Shown in pieces: positions 47,301 through 61,700 of a stretch of 64,000 nucleotides of DNA (position 1 is the stretch's first letter; each line of letters begins with the position of its first letter). A program made the translations under genes and the position numbers. The DNA is taken from NCBI GenBank assembly GCA_008973525.1, contig WACJ01000524.1, positions 558,001 to 622,000 of the forward strand. The letters are read 5' to 3'. Below the pieces are notes generated by a model that was not told the DNA's origin, did no database searches, and saw only the letters and a list, made by a program, of their open reading frames with translations. This stretch comes from Stenopsyche tienmushanensis. Taxonomy: Eukaryota > Arthropoda > Insecta > Trichoptera > Stenopsychidae.

Positions 47301-50300
47301 ATATCAAAAGCTCTTCTCAGAAAGTCACAAACGCGTAAAATTAGCTTTGAATGAGCAACTTTCTCATATTAGGCGCGAAATTAGCGCGCTTTCATTAACG
47401 AGGATGGAATATTGACATCGTTTGGCATCGTATTAGGTAAACTTTTACTAGCCTCAATGATTCATATGATTTCAATGATCAAAAGAGGATTTTTTATAGT
47501 ATTACTTAGGTATGGAAAACCTGAATACATTATTATATGAGTAGAATGTTTACTACTTTTACGTTATTTTTTCTGCTCGTCTGTGCTATTTATTAATTGC
47601 CTTGGGCTTTAAATGGAATTTATTTTCTATTATGTGGCAAATACTTGATGTTTTTAGGATCAGTAAAAAATAAGTTATCTGCGATCTGTTTTGAATTTCT
47701 CTCAATTCCAGATAAATACTGTTCATTTCAGACCATCGTCATTGTATTTTCTAATGCTGCCAGTAACATTTCAACTATTATAAGTACGATAAGCAAACAT
47801 ATTCTTTAAGTTTAGATGTTTGATTTCGCGATCGATAGCCGATAGAAATTTGTCAGCCAAGTAGTTTGAAAACAATCACGTTTTTATATCTGAACTCCAT
47901 TTCTATTACCGATTTTTATTTATATATTAGAACGAAAACTTTCGTACAACTTGTAAATAATGTAAAAATTGATATTAAACCCTCCGTTGGGCGCAATTTA
48001 TATACTATATTCGAACATGTGAAGTTATTTATTTGAATCGAGAGTGAAAGAAATAATGTGTAAACTTTTATATTGCTTGTAAAAATATTCTATTAAATAT
48101 GAAAGCAGGATATATCCTATTGTATTTATAAAAAAGAAAAAGAGAGAAAACAACATCCAAACAGAATGAAAAAAAAAGTATTTCAAAAATTGAAGGCGAA
48201 ATAAAATTAATTGGAATCAGATTGCTCCTCAGCAGCTTTCTTATCATCTAGTTGCGGTAAAATAATTCTCATAAGCAATTGTTACACGCTCCATATACAA
48301 AAACTTTGCAAAGTTTGCAGAAATATTATGAATATCAGCGTTTCTTGTTTTTGGTACAAGGAGCTCATCGCTTTCTCTTGTCACTGTTTCTTTTGCAAAT
48401 GATTTAATATCATCAGTATTTTTTTATAATTTACATTCAAGAATCATAGGAATTCCCAAACTTTTTGTTGTTCTACGGTTTAGTTCGATTCGGAAGATCA
48501 ATATTGTGTAGAAATGTCGTTTGAAAAAAAATAATATTGATAACAGGCGCAGTGAATATCTGGGATTAAAAGGGTTACTGTTAAATTTGCCCGCATTCTA
48601 AAAGGATAATGCACAGTGAAAAGGGATGATACAGTGGCGCCAAGTCGTCATCAATGCTTTAAAACAGTAAATATCTTTAAAATTATCTGTCAGATACATT
48701 GCGTTTGATGGAGAGTTAACAAGTCAATGAGCGCGTTCTTTACAGCGATTTGATATTCGTAATAGAGCGAAATTTTTAACATTTGCTTATTGTAATATTA
48801 GCAATATTTTTAATATTGCTATATATTTGTTGTTAGCAGACATATTTAATTCCAATATTTTTTTGTGTCATTTCGATAACATTATTTTTTTACATTCTGA
48901 TGTTAAAAATAATTAATTATGATTAATTTTTAACGTTGGATTTTCTTCAGTAATACAGGAATTTTCTTCTTTCACTGGACAACAGATGAACTATTTATTC
49001 TCAGTTATTTGTAGAAGTGCATTTTCAGAGTTTGATATCTACATATTCACCCATTTTGTGTGCTTAAACTTGTTTGAATGCAAGTCACGAGCACATTTGA
49101 TAAAATAATAGAGCTACTTCAATAGAAATTCTTGTATGATGAATATGTGAAGACTTTTTCTCAGTAAAATGCTGTAGGGTATCGAATAGAAATTGATTTG
49201 ATTTTAATATAAATTTTATGTAAATTTACATAATAATACTAGAGAATAAATTCGCATTGAAAGTGAATTTGCAAAGTGGCTGCTCCTTAATACTTCGGAT
49301 TTAAAATACGAAGAATTTATTCTGTGTTCATATGAATTTCCCATTCAGTCAGTCTCTAATATTGATGTTTTTCCTAATTATGATCAAGGGTTTTGTAATA
49401 CGGTTATACTTCGATTTACAACACTTCACTTTTCCCATATTTTTTTGCATTTGCCCTATTTCAAAATTTATAATCGCATTTAGAATAAAATAGCTTTTTA
49501 TATGTTTATTAAATGCGGAGCTTAATTGAGAATGTTAAATATTTTAGTAATGTTTTTTTTTTAAATTAACGCGAGTCATGTTTATATGTTTTAATTTCAC
49601 ATGGATGCCCGATTTTGATTCTCAATTAAAAACATATATTTTATTGATGCCAGCCGAGTAAAACTTCTATGCTAAGCTTTTAAACTAAAATAAGGCCACC
49701 CACAGCCGAAGGCAACTTGATGATGAACATCCTGTTCCTCGACATTTGATATTAAAAGTTTCCTTCCAAGAGGATCGCTTATAATAGTTCCGCAAAATCT
49801 TCACCCTGCAGCGGATGGCACAAAGCTGATATATATGTTAGATATTAATTACTGTGTAATTATCCGTGCAAAACCGGTAAGTAATTACCGAGGATTAAGC
49901 AGACATGTACCAAAGTCAAGTGTAAATAATGAACACCGGATTTAGCCAGAGAAATGCAGCCGCTTCGGCACAACATATGTTTTGGGGAGATTCAAAAACT
50001 TAATCCAGGCAGCAAGTTATCTTGTAGTGGATCGGCTCTAGATCAAGATCGACGTGTGTTTCGCGAACTCTGCGCGAATTTCAAAGCCGCAAGGATTCAT
50101 TACATGATTATAAACTTGCTTTTAGGGGAGGCGACTCGTGCTGTGCGACTACGAGCTCCTGATTACTCAGGAGACTAGATCAATATATGTTTATCCAGTC
50201 CGTTTATACAATGCGGAGTATTTCACGGCTTTTACATCACTTTAAGAGATTAAAATTGATTGCGTCTATACATTCATAATATACGAACAACCACCGGAAT

Positions 50301-52225
50301 GAGCTGTCAAATTAAATCTTTGAGCACAGTCGACGTGCGGGCTTGGTTATAAATACGCGTTTAATCATTAGATCTCATTTTGAATGCTTCTTTCTTATAA
50401 AATGGGTGGAAGAATGCTTGTGGAAGTAGAACATGTATTCTTTCAGTTGTGTTGGTGATGTACAGGTAGATCTCGAATTGAAATGATGTTGTTTTCGTGT
50501 CAAAACCAATTAATAATATGGTGGATGACCCGTATTCTAAAACACATAAAATCCTCTGAATATTTTTAAAAAGTTAATTTATGAATCTTGTTACCTAATA
50601 TTTGCTATATTAATTTTGGTCAGAAAATACACCATTTTATTTTGATTGGCTACCTTAATCAACATCATATGACAACCTGAAATAAGGAAACCTTTGGTCA
50701 TTTACTGATGTTCATTTATTCTATTCATCGAATGCTATCTCATATTACATATATATTCTCTACATATTAGATTGAGTCATTTATAATACAATTACGGTTG
50801 ATTAATTTCAATCCATTAACATATTAATTTGTCTTTCATTCTTGTTATTATCGATGGAATTAGAAATACTTGTTTTGGTTTTCAGTATATATGATAATAT
50901 ATTATTCAAAAAAATTATGGATTTATGATATTCAGCAGTCAGTTTATACAATTAAAACAATAATATAACTAGTTGCGTCTCTAATATGATTTCATTAAGT
51001 TTCTTCTTCAAATATTAAAATAAAAGCATTGTATAATTAGTTACGAATGTATAATAGAAAGATCGGCCCTAATTTCCTGTGTATAAATCCATTCCATATT
51101 GATGAAAGCATTGAAATCCTTTTTTTGCATCTTGCGGAAATTAAATTTGAAAATCGTCCATCTTCGGAATGTTATTGTTGGCTCCTTTTGTGTTTCAATT
51201 TACGACGGTCCTTTGATACGTACACGTGTAACTCGTTTCTTAATTTCGGTGCGATGGTTATTCAAACCTTCGCTCCTTTCTTATGGCGCCATAAACCACT
51301 GAATTTCGTATAAAATTACAATATACATTTGCATACTGCCATCAATTCCAACGAATCTCACATAATTTTATAATCGGATTTGGCCCATGTCTATCCATTC
51401 CTGATCTTGCCTAGCCATTAAATGTCACATAAATGACCCTCTTAAGAATCCAGGGGCCTAACACGTTGGCGCTTGAGGAATGAAAAGTGTGAATGTTCGC
51501 TTTTATAACATCTTTGAGTTAGATTTAGACATTTTATTCCACCCTCTGACGTAAAAGGGCGTGATTTTCTGTTATGCTGTAACTATAGTAATAATCGTTA
51601 CAGCAAACATATTAGCATCTCTATTTACTTTATAAACAATACACTTTTAACTAAAAAATGTTCTTTCACGTATGAAAATTCATTTTAGTAGTTTGTATTT
51701 TAGAAGTACGATATATTCAAATAATTCAAAATCTATAGGTTTTTTTCATGGTTACGTTATGAAGGCATCTTTTGATGGTATATTTGTATATTATCACCCC
51801 CAAAAATGATACAAAATGAGAAAGATCTTCAGCAGGCACTTCACCTATGAACATCTTTAATTTTTCTGGTGCTGGATAATGCTGGTTGGTGCCTAACATT
51901 TCAACGAATTCGCTTATTTAAGCCGCACTACATTCGGTTTTTATTTGAGATGTACATTTTTAAAATTATTGTACGTCATGTAAACCTGATTGTTTAGCAA
52001 GTAGTGAAATAATAGAAAATGATATTTAAAAAAACTATAGTTTTTTGCGCTCTATTTGGGAATTTATCATTTGGAATTCAGCTTAAAGACCCTTACAAGT
52101 ACTTAGTATCACTGAAATGTTTAAATTACGATAAATAACTTGTAAATAAAATAATGAATTGACGTTTAAAAAATAATGAATGTTTTACTATTAGCAGTAG
52201 GTGTTCTATTATAACATTGTACAGT
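41366..52225. other. Long non-coding stretch, probably CadN intron
   Basis: About 10.9 kb. Open frames such as 42265-42624 (-) and 51047-51313 (+) show no recognisable domain. Less AT-rich islands occur near 41830-41940, 43270-43640, 45700-46080, 46860-47420 and 49680-50400. A perfect 14-bp palindrome, CCCTCTTAAGAGGG, lies at 45687-45700. A 10-bp-stem hairpin with a TTT loop lies at 48799-48821. A 15-A run is at 44493-44507. Confidence 0.55.
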
Positions 52226-52345
52226 TATTAAGCGGTTGGACTTGTAACTCGATCATCTTGGGTTCAATTCTATAGGACGTGTGGATGACGACCATATTTA
52301 AAAAAAAACTACAATGTTGGTAAAACTAGATCTAGTTGACTCTAT
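52226..52345 (+). repeat. tRNA-derived SINE-like repeat, copy 1
   Basis: The sequence AGCGGTTGGACTTGTAACTC, followed by CATCTTGGGTTCAATTC, resembles the anticodon arm and B-box (GGTTCAANNC) of a tRNA gene. It does not fold into a full tRNA. It is followed by GTGTGGATGACGACCATATT and an A-rich stretch. The same tail occurs at about 55700, which shows that this is a dispersed repeat and not a working tRNA gene. Confidence 0.6.
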
Positions 52346-55300
52346 ACAAACGACTACTTAATGGTTGTTGTGTCTGTTTATAATAAGGAATCATTGTAGG
52401 ACCTTTCAAACCGCTTCAAATTCCTTTTATTTACATAACGTAGTTGGACATATTTACGAAAAGTATTCGTATATTTATTCCATTAAGAAAATAATTAAAA
52501 TTTTCTTGAATCAAAGTTAATCCGAGTGTTTTCGCATAATTACTATCTTGAATTAATTAAATACACATCAAGTATCTCGGATTTGATTAAAAATTCCGAG
52601 TGCGATTAAACTATTCGGATGTGACAAACGCCCAGGAAGCAGCGCAAAGAGAAAGGGCGACTTTGGGAATTTCGCCCACGTTTTTCATTTTTTCGACCCT
52701 GTCGCCAAAGAGGAAAAGTGAAAATATCCAAGTGACAAATTCAGCGGGAAAAGTGGCAGAATGCGAGCTGAACGACCCCAACTACCGGCGCCAAGTAATG
52801 GAAAAAGCAAATATTAAAATCGAAGGAGGAACTCCACTCGAAAATATGCCACCGGAAGACGGAAGAAACGACGTGATTTTGACGGATTCCGCGGAAATAT
52901 TTACTCCGTGTTTTCGCGAGACCCGTAAGGCTTTTAGGGGTTCCTCCAGCAGATAACCCACTTTTCACGCTATGCAAATTTTTCGATTTCGCTCTTGGAA
53001 TTTTTCCCCGGGAAAATAGCGGTAGTGAAGACTAAATTAAATGTTACCATGTAGTCAATGATACAATCCGCTTGTTTCTGCGCTAGTTTCAACTATTCAT
53101 TTAGTAATATATGAAGCGAACTAACTTCGAACATTTCTCCCGGAGGCTTTAGATTGTAGGTTTTGTTCTCGTTACATCGGCAGTTTATTCTAACGGTTCA
53201 CTTTGGTGGTGCATAACATGCCGGTGAGCTCTTTTTATTGCAACTTGCGGAAAAATGTATTTCGGTTCGCATTGCTCTGTAACTACTACTTTTCAGGTTG
53301 AAATATTATTTAACTTCTGAATACGAATGCACGAAACTCATTTGGTTGTCGATTTATTATTCTACTATGAAGCACGAGCATGCTGCATTATTGCGCAGCT
53401 TGGATAGTTATTATATATATATATAACAACATAAAGCAATGATCGTGAATGAATAATTATAATTGCGGCTGTTCTATATTTGATTATTGGAGTTGTTCTT
53501 TTTATTAATATTAAAATAATGTAAAATCTGACGCAAATTTATTATTTTATTCCAATTTGTCCTTTTTTATTTATATTTAATTTAAAATTAAATTTTATTA
53601 ATATTTATAAAATCTCTCAATATTTTCGGCTTTTTAGCGAGAATGACCATTTATAACCACGTAGATTATATGATACGACTATCTCTTTGACAGTTTTAAC
53701 GATCATCATCTTTAAATTTAGATGGCACCTGATGATTGATTCACATACTATCCGAATATAAATGTTATATTTTATAATCTTAGTTGGTTTATGAACTTTA
53801 AGCAACAATCTATCTCTATATAGAACCATACTGTCATCTAACGAGATATTTTGTTTAAGGGTATTTTCATAGTATAACGACCACAAGTAATTAGAGTATT
53901 ATGTTTATATTTTATTCATTAATAAGGACACATCATAAAACACATTGGAAGTGAAACTTGATGGGATTTTGAAGCAAATGGTAGTCTTTAGGCTTACGTA
54001 TACTTGGGGATAATGAAAGTTATGGAAGAATCTTTCAATTTTGCAATTACTAATTTAGGGTTAATAACTAAGTGAATAGCACCATATAAAATATATATAA
54101 TGTTACATTTCTGTTAGGCCTGATAACCTTGTTAATTTTTTTTTAATTGATGTGTATTTGTTTTTAATGAATGGTTTTCGTTAGTTTAAATTATTATGAT
54201 CGAATATTTTTCCTATCTCTCGTAGGAGATGAAATACAGTTATTGAGATAAATTAAATTATGTTATAATCTTATCTATGGTTAGTTCTGGCTCCACAAAA
54301 CTGTTATAAGTATTATCATATTCGCCTGAATTCTTTGAAAAGTGATATTTTAAACAATATTTTAATAACTAATGTTTATTTCTAGTCAAAGTATTTTTAT
54401 ATCTATTGATTTAACGTAAGATCACGTCAAAATTTTAACGGTTGCATCCCTGAATTAATTGTTACATATTGATTATTTGTTATCATGGTTATATGAATAA
54501 TGGAAGTTATTGATCTTTTGAAAGTCAATATGAATTAATTTAGATTCACTTTCATCTTCAATCTTCGTTTTGGGAATTTAAATTTGTTATCGAAAATCAG
54601 GTTGTATACTTAACAAAGAAGGTACGCGGAATCGCCTCATAAGAATAGATCTGCGTAAGAGTTTCAAAGGGTTCAATGTCTATGCACGGCTCAAATACGA
54701 CTATCTCGTACTGTCATATGAAGTGCTTGATGTAAAAATGCAAATTTATATCAGAATGGCATCTTTGCCAAGAAAATTGGAATTTGTGAGAGTTTTCCAA
54801 GTAGATGGTTGACTTCGCGATTTGCGGTTGGAATGCATATTAGGGACTTTGACTGAAGTTATATTTAAAAGACTGGATTTCGTAACAAAATACAGAGTAT
54901 TTGCCGTGTCTCCTTTAATGAAAATCCTATTTATTTCGACGATGACTCCGAGAGTGTGTATGGCTAAAATAAATTGCACGCGCACGAGTGTTTACAATGT
55001 CGCTTTAAAATTCATACTCAAAAACAATTACACGTGTGACTGCAGTACTAAATGTAGCCCATTCAGAATTCCAAGAGAGGAGTGCTTCCATATTACGTTT
55101 TCGAGGCACTTTCAAATGGCACACGTATGAGATTTGTATGAACATTCAAAGGGTAGGTAGCGAGAGCACGGTGCCACAAATAGACGATGCGACGGCAGCT
55201 CTCCCAGGTGAATAAACACATCTTCCCGGAAACATATTCTTCTGTGGAAAACTATTTCCACCTTCTTGAGTAGGTCATATAACCGGGTTACGGCTTTCCT

Positions 55301-55649
55301 CTTTCCAAACGGACGTGTTCCTAAACCTGTTCGCGGAAGATGTCGACCGAATGCAGACGTTGGATTTGCCGACGCAGCTTTTTGGACAAGCCGCGGACGA
55401 CGGATAACAAAAATGTGTCACAATGAAATTCGGTCAGATAAAACGTACCGGCGAGACCGTGTTGAAATATTCTTGCTATAAGTGGTTCAATTTAACTTTC
55501 TGTAAAATATTGCACTGGGGAGTACTTTAAAATGTGCTTTTCATAAACAGGAAGAAGACTTTAACGAGTTTGTACAGTAAGCCAGTGATAAGTGCTGCCT
55601 TATTGTACAACAGAATTTTATTTTGTATCATTCAATTTGGACTTATAGA
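52346..55649. other. Non-coding stretch between the two SINE-like copies
   Basis: Contains less AT-rich islands at about 52590-53000 and 54640-55480. The open frame at 52600-52956 (118 codons) is hydrophilic and GC-richer than its surroundings but shows no known domain and no splice or start support, so I do not call it a gene. A (TA) run lies near 53411-53425. Confidence 0.5.
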
Positions 55650-55755
55650 TAGTTCTGCGATTGAGCAGTTGGACTAGCAATCTCTTGAGTTAATATTTAA
55701 AAGTGTGGCTGGCGACTATATTTGAAAAACTATGTCAAAATGGTTCCATAAAAAG
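55650..55755 (+). repeat. tRNA-derived SINE-like repeat, copy 2
   Basis: TTGAGCAGTTGGACTAGCAATCTC aligns with the tRNA-like part of the copy at 52226 with several changes, and the B-box has been lost. GTGTGGCTGGCGACTATATT and the following A-rich bases align well with the first copy's tail. Same orientation, about 3.4 kb apart. Confidence 0.55.
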
Positions 55756-58700
55756 GATAGTTGAAGCCACTGCAAAACAAAAATAACAAGAAAAAATCAT
55801 TCAAATTATAATATTAGAGGTAAATTCTGAGAATATGCATTTATTTATTTTTCAATGTGCTACCTTAAGAATAACTTTTTCATTATAATAGGTTTTTTAC
55901 AACGCTGAGGATTCATTTGATCCACATGATTGTTTTTACTCAGTCTGAATTTAAATCTTCTTCTTCTTAAGGTACAATTTACGTTATTGGATGTAAGCGA
56001 TCTCGTATGTGGTAGTTTTTATATTTTGCGAAGTAAACTGCTGTTGAAAAGTGTTCACATAGGGAAACAGATTTTCAACTCCTATTTTAGATTCATTATT
56101 AATGATATTCTATGATATTTACTAATATGAGATGTATGTGATATCTAAATAATGATATGTATTGTATTGTAAAGAAACGCTGAAAAAATCACTTCAGTTA
56201 CAAGATCGATTATATCTTTTTGCATCATAAATATAAATCTGCATCATAAATCTAATTCTGAATCATAAAAATATATTCACTTTCCTCATCTGATTATGTG
56301 AGTAATTCTTCAACAATGTTTGATGTTAAATCTAATTATCAAGTATGAAATATTTTTGTGATACTTAATATAATACCTTGTGGATATATACATTTTAATG
56401 AAAATATTTTTTAGTAAAGCAGATACAAAAATATAAATAGTCGTCAAAAGTGGCTAAAGAGGCACTTCAAATACGTTTAAAAAGTTTTTTATTTTTTGTT
56501 TCCATTGCTGAAATTTATTTTATGTGAGGCTTAGCTCGAATATAAAGATCACATTTTTTATTAACCTAACGTTATATATTTTTTTCTATATATGTTGATT
56601 TAGACATAAAAGCAAACTTCTGATATCATTTCTAGGCTGGCATTCAAATACTTCTAGCATTATTTATTAATTCGAAAAAAATATATACCAAGTGAATTCT
56701 GTAGAAATATGAGGGTATAATAAATGAATTTAAAAAATGCTGCTGATTTAAAGATCTCCTCGCGAGATACGATTTGAACATCGGTACCGTATTTCAATTT
56801 TTTTGAATTTGAAAGAAATGAATGGACCATTGGCTGTATAAGGCTAGATTTTAAGGCGTTCGTTTATCCCGAAGCGAACATAGAAATTATTCGACAACGA
56901 CAGGATAAAAATGTAATCGGATTATTTAAGCCCGTGAAGGCTCACAGAGGGAGGCTGTTTATTCGCCCCGCTGTGCTTTTCAGTATTTTCCTCCATTTCG
57001 ATTTTGTAAACAGTCCAATAAATCAATCTAATTTTGATGCTGCAGACTCAATATGGGAGCTTTGGAGTCCATTCACAAGTTTTGTATGCTAGGAAAATAT
57101 AAGTTGAATTTGTTAGCGTCATTTGAGGTTTTCAAAGCGAACGAATTTGAGACTCGTCAAAGGGAATGTACCGCTCAGTTTGTTTAAACGCTTAATGATG
57201 TTTCAATACGTTTTAAAATTAAATATATATTTGAGTTCTATAGATATAATTTTAGGCACAAAATACATCGATGGTCTTGACAGCTAATATCCGTTCTAAT
57301 GTACCGTCTGTAATGTAAGATAAAAGAGTCCCCGATGGTATGTGGAAAATTTCACGATGATAATGTGCGTACTATTCCCGCCTCGGGGTTGGGCTTACAC
57401 TTATTTATTGATGTCCTAGTGTCAGGGCCCGGGTATCGTGGGAACTGGGGCGGGTACTCATGTTAGGGTAACAAGGAATCCCATGAGACGTTTACGAATC
57501 ACAAATCTGTGAACGAGCACCCCATCTTTGTACTTAATATTTTTTATAATATATGTGTCATTTAAGAAAATATCACTCAAATATAAGACTTTTATTGTTA
57601 ATTTTTATATTATACTTCAAGGCTGCTATTTTTGGAATATTTACATTAGTATTGAAAAAAAAAACTTAAAAGTTTATTGGACATGATGCAAAGTTATATA
57701 GCGTTTAATGAAGAAAATCATATTATTTACTGTAGTCTACATCGGTATACTGCATTAGATCTTGAATTCCGATTGTACAAATTTAGACACTGTAAAAATG
57801 TTTACTTTATTTAAATGGATAAGGGAGTTTCCCTACTGCACCCTGTTAAATAATGATATTCTCGGAAACGTGATGTCATCTATTTCTAAAAATGAACTTT
57901 TTTCGATGATCTGCACGATATAAAGTGTAAAAGTACATTAATATTTATAATTATTTTATTTTCAAATAAGATTTTGAAAGCTTATTATGAAAGCACGATG
58001 GTTTATGCTCAGTATATAAGGCAGAATCTTATTTTAAATAGGGGCGATTGGGGCTTACACTAATTAGGGTTGAACATTAGCTCCATTATCATAGGATTAA
58101 ACTTGAATGAATCGTTTATCTATAACAAGAAAGTATATTTGAATTATTATTTATCATGATTTGTCAAATTTAATTTTTTTACAGTTTTTATAATGATATT
58201 TGTCAAATTCGCTCGGATTGCTGCTAATGACCTCGGTAGCATTTTATCCTGCACGGCATTAATTTCCGCTCGCTGGATAATCCTCATTAAAACTTTGTCC
58301 GGAGACAGGAGGTCCTTTAAATCTCCCCGGATAGGCCTCCGAATGTCTTAAGTGTAAATAAACACTGCAAATCCGAGTTTGATCCATTGAAGTTTCTTGA
58401 GTTTCTTGCTTGTTTTCTTGTTATGAGCTAAGGCCCCCCGTGGGTCAACTGTCCTTTAACCTTGTTCTTCGCTTTTGCCACACTTTTGCCGCAGAGGAGA
58501 GAAACTGTTTTTATCGGATAATCTCTTTTTCATCCCTCCTTATTCTCATGTTAAAAACGGAGGTTTTTTCACTTTGCGAACTCCCAATACTTTTTGAGAT
58601 TACACCTTTTTTACCGGGAAACTTTTAATTTCTTAATACAACTTTAAAAATTTGTTCATCCCTTAAAAAGTGAAACTTATTTTATGACAGTTGATGATAA

Positions 58701-61700
58701 AATAAACTCTTGAATATGTGTCTTAACATTTTATTTAAACACAATGCAGAATTCCTTCCTCTAAGCTGCATAAGTAAATGAAAATAAATACTTCCAATTA
58801 TTCTCATGAAATTATTCAATATTCAAATTATATATCAAATTTTAGTATTCGAATATTAATAATACATAGGAGTTCAGAGAGACATTCTCACTAGCTACTA
58901 AACAATTTTATGAAGTACTAAACATTTACAAACTTATCTTCTATGGTATTTTATGGTATTTTTGTACAAAATATAAATTAATTTTTATCATTTAAATTAT
59001 GTTTATTGTTATAAAATCTTACGTATTTTTTAAAACTTGAAATATCAACATTTATCTCAATCATTTTATGTTACGTTTATATTGCTCATAAAATATATTT
59101 CTCATTGAAAATCATTCCTTGACGATAAATATATTTAGATGTGTATACACAGAATAGATACAATTACCGTGATTGGCCAAAATCCACTATACTAAGCGAT
59201 ATTTTTTCAGAAATTTTGGGATGATTAACCTGACTCTACTAATTTTGTCCATTGATAAAGTTAAGATCGCCACATCCGGCATTGAGTAACGTTTCACATA
59301 TTCGGTCTCTCTGTCTAGCGTCCTTTGTGCCGTCTTGTAACGGACGAACCGATATCAAAGGGTTCGTCATGAAAGGTGCCATTTCGGCTTTGCAACAGAA
59401 ATTATATTACTGCCTATGAGAAATTATAATGTCAATGCACAAAGACCGAAGTAACATGGTTAATTCTACGACTTTGTGGCACTGGAATATTAACCGGAGT
59501 GTACGGTGGAATATCGTACGGTGATTGCCAGGGTGATCCTATTAAAGATATCATATTAATTGGCGAATCGAAATGTTGATATTTTGCACTGTTTAAACAT
59601 TTAATAACTTGAAACAACGATGTGATGTTAGTGTCTGATGGAAGCATTAAGTTTATTTGATGATTTGTAAGTTTGTAAATTCAATTTGGGTTCAAACGAA
59701 GAATGAAATTGGGGTGTTTTGTTTTCGGATGGTTAAACATGACATCGAGATCATGTTTGATCAATGGCATATTAAATTGAGCCCTTCAAGAATTAGGAGG
59801 TTTATGCCATCCATCAGATTGACGAAAATTTTAGCTCGGGAGCAAAATTATAAATTACCTCTCTTATAATTTCGTACTATTTACGGCTCATTACTTTTTG
59901 ATCGAATGATTTGAATATAAACCTAAATTTATTTCCCTCTCAATTCAGAAGTTATTTTAATGTGTACCTATTTTAAGAATTCAATTTGACGGGCAACTAT
60001 TTTTTAAAATTTAAATTTATTATAATAAACTCACTTTTTTAATTAAACTGTTTATCCAATAACAAATATAAAACTTATGGAAATCTAAATCATTATTCTA
60101 TAAAGATTCTCATAAATGTTTCAAACCAAATATCAATACGTCCCCTAGAAACTGCTCTAGTACAGGTTTTGAAGAGCATGAAATCGAACTATGTTAAAGC
60201 GAGGATGAAATTGAGATTCTTGAATCTAAAAGTAAGAGATAGAGGAATCTTGTAAGAAATCGTATCAGAAAAATAAAATGCATATTTGTTCAGGAAAAAT
60301 GGAATTAAGTTTTTTATAATTTTTAATGTCCCACCAGAGGGAATATCCGAGTAATATGCTAGAATTACGATGTCCCTTGAGAGGGGACAATGGAGTGCAA
60401 AGGGTTAATTGTATTGACTGTATTGTTTCTAAAATAATAAATAAGTGTCATATGTACGTTATGTACATTTTCTGTTTCTGAACAAAAACTGACAAAAAAA
60501 GTTTTATTTTAAATTTGGAAATTAAATATAAGAAAGCGTGCTACCCTTATAAAAAAATCGAGTGGAAAGGGTTAAAAATAAATTTTAAACTACAAACTAA
60601 CGTAATAATATTTATATGCAATATTTTACTGTTTTATATACATTTCTTTGTTTATGAAAATTTTTCAAGATTTCTTTTCTTTGAAATCGAGAAATTTGCA
60701 ATTCGCATGCATAATAAAAATGTATAAACTAAATTTAAGGATTTCATTTTTAAGTTAACATCGATTTTGATATTATAATAATGTGAATCATGTCTCCTTA
60801 AAAAAACAAATTTCGACCGAATCAAAATTGTGTAAATAGAGGGATGACTGTATACGTAGAAGAATAATGCTTTCCATATCCTTTGGGTCGTTTACATACA
60901 TGATTGTCCCAAATGTATCTCTCTTCAGCAAATTGAATACAATGTTTAGGGGTTGAAATAGGCACTTTTTCGAATGGCGACGGCGTGCTCTTTCGCGGCT
61001 GTGCGTAATTGAGGCAATGTGCGTAGTTCCAATTTGCGGTCATCAATAAACATATATCAGGCTGGTAAGGAGCACGCGTGTCGTGGTGGGCTCAAGGCAC
61101 GGCCCGCGGCTTAGGGCTGTCTCGCGTGCGTGATGATTTATGCTAACAAGCCCACCGTGTGCGTGCGGCCCCACATTTGTTACCCCATCACCCTCGACAA
61201 CCTCCAGGGAATATATTATCCGCTTTCTCTAAATCCTCTGTCACTTACGCAGCCTCCTTTTTATATACATTTTTGACAGCGGAAACGCACTTCACTTTGT
61301 GCTACTGTACCATCTTCAGGTGCGACATAATCACTCTCTTTCATCCCAGAGTCGAACAGAGCCACAGGATGGTCGCTTTTACTTCCATATTAAGAAAAAT
61401 ATACGCCTGCTTTCGTATATTTCAAAAAAAGTATATTTTTTTTAAGTATTCTGTATTTGATAAAAGATACTTATCATATTGGCGTTTGAATAATATTAAA
61501 GAATACAAATACACCCGATTATCTTTTTATATGGGAGTTGCGTTCACAGACTACCGTGCCAAAAAATAGTAGATGTAAATACATGCCATAGATTCTATTG
61601 TCTATAATTATTTCAAAACATGAACATCTTAACCCAAACGGTTCTTAAAAAATCAGCAAATCAAAAAAATAATATTTACAACATTTGTCAATTATTTCCA

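Noticed and set aside
45690..51450. Possible 5.7-kb TTAA element with inverted ends CTTAAGAGGGYCATTTRT
   Set aside because: Only about 17 of 20 bases match, which is expected many times by chance in a window of this size, and the interior holds no transposase.
52226..52275. A true tRNA gene
   Set aside because: The B-box is present but the acceptor stem and D-arm do not form, and the sequence belongs to a dispersed repeat with a second copy.
52600..52956. Hydrophilic 118-codon frame in a GC-richer island
   Set aside because: No known motif, no ATG-start context and no linked exons. GC-rich islands are open more often by chance.
60391..60577. Two sites resembling a reversed TTAACCCTTTGCACTC piggyBac-like end
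   Set aside because: Both face the same way and no opposite end was found within the window.
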